The notes beneath the pieces are model-generated. The model was given only the letters and a program-made list of their open reading frames with translations. It was not told the DNA's origin and made no database searches. Positions 58,301-64,000 of a DNA stretch of 64,000 nucleotides are shown piece after piece. Numbering within the stretch: position 1 is the stretch's first letter; each line of letters starts with the position of its first letter. The position numbers and the translations under genes were made by a program. The stretch covers positions 3,596,001-3,660,000 of the forward strand of contig JARFIW010000453.1 of assembly GCA_036346225.1 (NCBI GenBank), in the 5' to 3' direction. The stretch comes from Platerodrilus igneus (lineage: Eukaryota > Arthropoda > Insecta > Coleoptera > Lycidae).

Positions 58301-59436
58301 ATACCTAAAAAATATCACCCTATTTTCTACCTAAGAAAACTCGTCTACCAAACATTTACCACAATTTATTCCAACAGAAAATTCTATTCCACAAAAAAAA
58401 TCTTTATCTAATAATTAGTTCACACATAGAATAAATTACATTCATCTTCGTATTACAAAAATTAATTTTCAATCCAATATTTGCGCTACAACTTTACTCA
58501 TCAATAAACTCAGTAAAGTAACTGAACTTAACACTATCCTTACTTTAACCCTAGGTCTAATATGAGCTCATAGTAAAAACCCTTTTTGTACACATGTACT
58601 AAATTTTGCTCTGAAATCACCAATAGACCATTTTACTTTGTACATAAACAGATACTGAAAAATTATTTTATAGATATAGATCCTCACATAAAAATATGTC
58701 AAAAGTACTCTATAACAGTTCAAAAGTAAACTCTTTTGTCCTTAATATTTCTAAAATTATGCCAACACGGCACCAAAATGTCATAACGCACCAAATGCAC
58801 ACAACAGAATAAAGTTTTACAAAAATCGTTACCTGGTAAGTACCACCTCACATGGATCTGCAACTAAACCATCGATGACGTTGCCCTCGATTATGACTGC
58901 ACGTTCAGGAACCAACCTCCAAATTGAATCATACCCTCCTTGACAGCCATCTGCTATCCAATTCTCTCGTCCACCAAACTACGGTATTTTCAAACCTTAG
59001 ATTTCATCTACGGATCCAACTATCCTCAGTACATCACCACATCGATTCATTTAACACCCACGACTCCATAAAAGTGCACATCTTGCACCAACAACCAAAA
59101 ATAACAAACAATCTTTACTTACAGTTTAGAAGCAAGTTTCGTATACTCAAAATATACCGTCTACGTTTCGATACTATAAAAGATTGTCTTGATTAATATA
59201 ATATCAAAATCCTACCTTTATTCCTTTTATTCTCATATTTCCTTGGGTTCCTATTTATTTTGATAATGTTGAACTCCATCTTGCTAATCTTCTTTTTTTG
59301 TCACCTTCGTTCTTTGACAGCAAGCTTAACTCATGTTGCAGTGCGATGCCAAGGACAACAAACTTTCACTCGTCCTCATACTGGTCACTTTGCATCATTG
59401 TTACCTCCTGTTGATCTACCCTGTACTTGTTCTCTA
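58301..59436. other. No gene seen
   Basis: Non-coding. A TTACCTGGTAAG at 58830 is a donor-like palindromic site. A CGCC-GGCTGCTC motif at 58280 echoes the one at 25827 and 35238. Confidence 0.4.
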
Positions 59437-59610
59437 CACACACATACACACACACAACACACACGCACCACTTACATACGCGCACTCACGCACGCACTCA
59501 CGTACACACACGCAGACACACACGCACGCAGATACGTGCACACACACCACACACGCGCGCGCACGTACGCACGCACACACACACACACATACACACACGT
59601 GCGCGCGCAA
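59437..59610. repeat. Impure (CA)n / (CACG)n microsatellite
   Basis: About 170 bp of ACAC with CGCACGCA interruptions. It creates long His/Thr phantom frames on the plus strand and Val/Cys ones on the minus. Confidence 0.95.
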
Positions 59611-59839
59611 TAGGTTTGTTGAAATTTTGAGGTTGCAGACTAATTGTACCTTTAGAATAAACAAAATACTTGTAAATTCAGAGGAAGCTATTTCCCGGCG
59701 CTTTCCTTGCGGTGCACAAACAAGTATCGATATCTCAATTAAATACGTGTTCACCACTGCATGAAGTAATCTTAAAACTTTTGTGTTACATACAACACAC
59801 AATGAACCTAGATTTAATCATTTAACAGAGCGTCTAACC

Positions 59840-60094
59840 ATGGAGTGGAGTTCAATAGTTCCACATTTAAATTTAAGCTCGTCTTCTGCTTTAAACATAA
59901 TAGAAGACAATAGCGAAGACCTAGTACACAAGAATTATGAGGAACTTTATGCACCACACGGTGATCGAATTTATTTAGTGTGGAACATTATCCTTTCTTG
60001 TTTTGTACTATACTTTCTTTTCAAAGTATTATTTACCTCCAACAATCCTTCGCCCTGTAGAAGCCATGACGACAAACGTGGAATACAACCTTGA
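59840..60094 (+). CDS. Candidate small single-pass membrane protein
   Basis: From the ATG at 59840 (context AACCATGGAG, a strong initiation context) the frame runs 84 codons to TGA. It has an acidic N-terminal half (IIEDNSEDL...), then a clear membrane segment of about 20 residues (LVWNIILSCFVLYFLFKVLF). A short polar tail with SPCRSHDDKR follows. The topology suggests a type II or tail-anchored-like small protein. No family recognised; it may be an exon of something larger or a retroelement accessory frame. Confidence 0.3.
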   Translation: MEWSSIVPHLNLSSSSALNIIEDNSEDLVHKNYEELYAPHGDRIYLVWNIILSCFVLYFLFKVLFTSNNPSPCRSHDDKRGIQP

Positions 60095-62255
60095 CGCAGC
60101 TTCTTTTTATTGTATTATAGTATTTTCCTACCATTTCTGCTAGCATTACTCTATCTAGCTTACATCTACATTAGAAGATGAAAAGACAACTTAAAAGCCG
60201 ACATGCCTAAAAGTGTCAAATTTACCTCCGTGGGAATTATGATCCAGCCTAGTAGATGATGAAAACAAAACATACCCTCGTGTGTCTATGGTCAGGAATG
60301 CTGACTGAGTTTAAAAGTTGCCATAATTCCTGGATTTTGGACCATCAGGACAACGCTAACGATGTTCTAAGTATACAAAAGTTAATTTGTAAGTATATGA
60401 ATCCTTTAACCATAGTAAGTTCTTTATCGGGAAAGCTCTCTGTAGAAGTAAATGCTAGACAACTCATTTTTTATCTTAATTTCTTTGGGATACTACTTAC
60501 TTTGACGGCGACTTGCAAGTAAAAGTGAATGCCCCATAGTCACGTTTCAACCAGTGCATAATATTGCTACGCTATTCTTTTCTTAGTGTTTGATTTTCTT
60601 TTCACCATTTTCTTTTATATGAGAAGACTACTAAAATCCTTTTTCTTCTCCTCCATGCACACACCCTGGGTTGGAGAGTTTTTGGGGAATATAGATCCTA
60701 CACATTTGTTTTTATCTCACATAGGTAGAGGTAAAAAGTATTCCACATGTAACTTCACTGCATTTAACCCGCACTAACTGTCAATACGTCTGTTTACGAA
60801 GGTAACCCCATACAAATTTCCCGATTATCGCATTTACACGAACTCGTCAAAACCCATCCAACCGTCGAACGTTCTCGCTGGTTGAGGCAGTGGCCGCACA
60901 TTACTTCGGGCATGATAATATGTTTATTTAAGAAATTACATGCAATAACTGTAGGTTTTTCAATACCAGTTCATGGGAACTTAACAACCGCGTTTTCATA
61001 CGTAAAAACCACTACACCTAATTGAAATAAGAGTTGAAACGCCAAGAAGCGTAACACAGGAAGAGTCAAAATAACAAAAAGTAACTAATAACAATAGCAA
61101 TCAGTAACGAAAACAATAAATTTGAAAATAACTGTTTGAAATGTCCACCATCTACCGCAATACATTTTACACTGCGCTTTCTTTGAACACCATGTATCTC
61201 TCAAACAAACGAAATTGATGCAATGCATGTTGGGCTAAATCGCAGTATTTTGGTGTCTAGTTTCTCTACTTTGGAGATTGCCCGTTCCTAATTAATCATT
61301 CCGTATAGTAAGATTCGGTTCCATTAAAATGATAATATCGACAAAACCAATTGTCAATAAAAACTATTTGAATAAAAAATTAGCTTCTTAAATTTGAAGC
61401 AAAATATCAAACTAATCTTGATCTTTGCTAATTAAATTAGTGGAATTGTTAGGAAAGAACTGATAATGCATCATAATTCCAATTCGGAGAAAACGTTAAA
61501 TTTATTGCTTATTTGCATCCACAGTCGAAAAACTTTAAATGCATTACTAAACACAAAATAAATAAATTACACTAAATAGTTTACCCAATATTAGTTGCTT
61601 AAACTTGTACAAATTTGCGCTAATTCTAACAAACGAAGTGAACCTGCAATACGTGTAATATAAAGAATGCTTTCGATAAAATCCCAATCCCAATTTCAGA
61701 TCTTTTTTAGATTTTTGCAGTATCTTAACGCATTCGCGTTACTTTATGTATAAACCAGATAGGAAACGGAAAATAATTTATTTTACATAGGAAAAAATGC
61801 GATGTAGCTTGTTTATTATGATTTCACAAATATTAGTGTTAATAAAGTGTCATATCAATATTTTTTGTTTATATAAAAAGAATCAGGCATTAAACTTAAA
61901 TGACGAAATAGTGTTACATGCCAAAATTTGCAATAATTTATAAATTAAGCCCGGCATATTTTTAAATAAATAACGCCAACTTCCGTCGTCCCTGACAATC
62001 GCGTCTGCGTAAAAATGATGCGGAGTGCGCGCGTGGTGTAAAAAAACGCCGATACCATTATTTACAACCCTGTTTTTAGTTTTTGTTTTGTTTTGTTCCA
62101 GTTTTTGTCAGATTTATAGGTTTGTTAGATTGTTAGAGTTTGTTAGGTTTGTTAGATTTTTAGGTTTGTTAGATTTTTATTTAGTTTTTATTTAGGGTGA
62201 ATCAACTATGAAGTAAGAATATATTAGGAGCACGACTATTTTTCGCGTTTAAACC
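60095..62255. other. No gene seen
   Basis: AT-rich, non-coding. Open frames at 60256-60522 and 60586-60777 have no recognisable features. TTTGTTAGATT-type short repeats occur at 62120-62175. Confidence 0.45.
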
Positions 62256-62290
62256 CAATGTAGTACCTCCGGGTGGAGCATTGGGGACGT
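62256..62290 (+). mobile_element. SINE tail fragment
   Basis: CCAATGTAGTACCTCCGGGT followed by GGAGCATTGG matches the terminal hairpin of the SINEs at 4.5-6.6 and 20.8 kb, but with no body or head. Confidence 0.7.
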
Positions 62291-63136
62291 GGCCGCAAGT
62301 ATAGCGGCCCTAATTCAAATTATAATGTAAAAAAACGCCATTAAGATACGGGAGATGGACGAAGCAACAACTATCTAGTGGTGTGTTTTTTGTGTATCTC
62401 AGGTATGTAGGTTTCTTTTTATCTTGCCTTGTGTTGTTCCTTTACCAGGTGTTCCGTCATCCCCTACAAGTGGAAAAGAGTTTTAAGACGGATGGAAATT
62501 TGATGTCAACAATGACGTAACCCAACCTCACAAGCACCGAGGGATCCTGATATTAAGCAACGAGATGCCACCATGTGAGTAACTTGTTTTGATTTAAGTT
62601 GTGCATGCAAATTGACTTAAAAAGCGGTTGCATCACCTTTAAAGCGTGGTCGGTATAAGTTACAATATGGCTGGTAAATTTTCCGCGTAATATGCGTTGA
62701 ATTATGACAATGACGTGAAGTTATCGGGAGTATAACAATTGCGCAATAGTATAGCAATAGAAAGTTATTTTTTTACGATATATATAGTTGAACGATCCTC
62801 AGATCAACGACTGGACATAGTAAATACGGTTATTCTTATCTTAAAACATTATTTCTTCATTATAAGAATGAAAACTCTTTCAATCACGGGCTTTATATGC
62901 ATTTATATTTCAATATGCTGAGAGTTTTAACGAATACGCTTCTCTATAAAAATAAATTAAATATTTACATAATTAGAGCTTTTTTTAAAATTTTTCCTAA
63001 TTTATTCGGGCTTGCGGCGTTGTATGTTTACGCGATGATGTTATATAACTTTTTGATAAACTCTAATCACATCAATATATATTCTAGGTAGTTGATCATT
63101 TCAAATCGAGCTAGTAATTGAAAGAAGGAAAATATA
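62291..63136. other. No gene seen
   Basis: Non-coding; the 60-codon frames at 62739 and 62897 are unsupported. Confidence 0.45.
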
Positions 63137-63192
63137 AGGCTTTGGACAGGACTTGAACCTGTATCTCAGCGTTTACCAATTACACTACCGTG
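63137..63192 (-). mobile_element. tRNA-like head of a second SINE family
   Basis: The minus strand carries an A-box-like TAGTGTAATTGGT and a B box GGTTCAAGTCC. Flanking bases match the tRNA-like block inside the palindrome at 21370-21425 (GTATCTCAG, ACC/CC-AAT, ACACTACCG against GCACCACGG). There is no full acceptor stem, so it is a SINE head or tRNA relic rather than a tRNA gene. Confidence 0.5.
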
Positions 63193-63194
63193 TA

Positions 63195-63432
63195 TATGTG
63201 TGTGTGTTTGTGCGTGCGTACGTGCGTGTGTGTTTGTGTGTGTGTTGTGTGCGTGTGTGCGATCGTGCGTACGTGCGTGCGCGTGTGTGCGTGCGTGCAT
63301 GTGTGTGGGCGTGCTTGCGTACGCGCGTGCATACATGCGTTTGTGTGTGTGTGTGCGTGTGCGTGAGTGCGTGCGCGTGTTTGTATGTTTGTGTGTGTGT
63401 ATGTGCGTGCGTGAGTGCGTGTATGTGTGAGT
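63195..63432. repeat. Impure (GT)n / (GCGT)n microsatellite
   Basis: About 240 bp of TGTG with GCGTGCGT interruptions, the reverse-complement type of the repeat at 59437. Confidence 0.95.
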
Positions 63433-64000
63433 ACTTCACATTCAGTAAATCAATTTACCATGAGCTATTTTGCTATTTCTTAAATAAATCTCTACCAGAT
63501 AGTGCTATTGTTATTCGTTTCAAATACACTAAGAGGTTTATTCAATCTCAACAAACCGCAGATTCGGTCTTTTTCCGACATCCTTTAAAATTGTACAAGC
63601 GATATACTAGTTTAAACCACATACTGTTCAAAATCTTTACTACATCGTTGTTAAGCAAGCGAAACTGAATTTAAATATACTCATTATGACATAAATGATG
63701 CCTCACGACGTCTGTTCTAGATAATACTTTTCATAATACATCAGAAAATGATACAAGTTCATGAAAATTACTTACAAAGAATAATATAATAAAACTGAAG
63801 AAATACTATTACAATGCATTTAAAAATAATTGTTTAGTAAAATTCGTTTTATACAGGTTCCGACGTAATGCAAAAGCTATCTGTTGACACATAATACTTT
63901 TAACGATGAATATATTTCCCAAAATAAGTTACAATAAATCAGTTTTAGGGATGTCCCCCTAATGCAATCAATTGAAATGAAATTTGAATTCCAACATTTC
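63433..64000. other. No gene seen
   Basis: AT-rich to the window end; the open frame running out of the GT repeat to 63668 is an extension of the repeat artefact. Confidence 0.45.

Noticed and set aside
59260..59802. His/Thr- and Val/Cys-rich frames on both strands
   Set aside because: Microsatellite translation; no domain or splice support.
63137..63192. Genuine tRNA gene on the minus strand
   Set aside because: No complete acceptor stem; the block recurs as a repeat in the palindrome.
63153..63668. 171-codon plus-strand frame rich in Val and Cys
   Set aside because: Its first two thirds are the GT/GCGT repeat; the rest has no recognisable features.

Overview
The window is AT-rich animal DNA, almost certainly from an insect with a repeat-laden genome. 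It has spliced introns with GTAAGT donors and TTNCAG acceptors, errantivirus-type LTR elements of the insect 17.6/297 style, Penelope-like elements, tRNA-derived SINEs and several LINE relics. I cannot fix the order; a beetle-like genome is a guess. Only one ordinary host gene is convincing: a three-exon secreted-protein gene at 44954-45985, resembling the insect rhythmically-expressed-gene-5 family. It has a TATA box, a perfect CRE palindrome upstream and a poly(A) signal.

Region by region. 1-4500: mostly unannotatable DNA with one hammerhead-ribozyme-like core (463-488, minus) and a CA repeat. 4500-10370: tRNA-derived SINEs (a head-to-tail trimer, then two inverted copies, one with clear target-site duplications), two LINE endonuclease relics and a solo errantivirus LTR. 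11500-13560: an LTR-element leader with a conserved long-range stem, then an env relic. 15950-19165: a zinc-finger/RLE-type LINE relic (minus), then tandem LINE 3' ends (plus). 20800-21540: a SINE inside a perfect approximately 218-bp-arm palindrome. 21550-28200 and 33280-35470: related LTR-element leader segments with tRNA-Lys-type primer-binding sites, set in (TA)n tracts; one 1.86-kb segment is duplicated almost exactly. 28800-33200: four Penelope-like fragments; the largest is bracketed by inverted pseudo-LTRs carrying a degenerate hammerhead-like fold.

37500-41830: about 4 kb of heptamer and hexamer repeats. Successive blocks differ by about one base per motif, and they sit in opposite orientations around a 600-bp spacer holding a LINE relic. 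42000-44410: a satellite of approximately 410 bp in six units, with exon-like splice signals. 44820-46190: the host gene. 46460-53500: three copies of an unidentified repeat around an internally deleted errantivirus (47456-50904) with paired 563-bp LTRs, a tRNA-Ser-type primer site, a frameshifted gag and a protease fused to the env tail. 54390-54460: a second hammerhead-like motif with all three helices. 56000-64000: microsatellites, primer-site-like repeats, a SINE tail and one candidate small membrane protein.

Taken together, this is a transposon graveyard around one small secreted-protein gene. The most unusual structures are the heptamer series, the long perfect palindrome, the hammerhead-like motifs (one with a paired change at the C3-G8 core positions) and the exon-like satellite.
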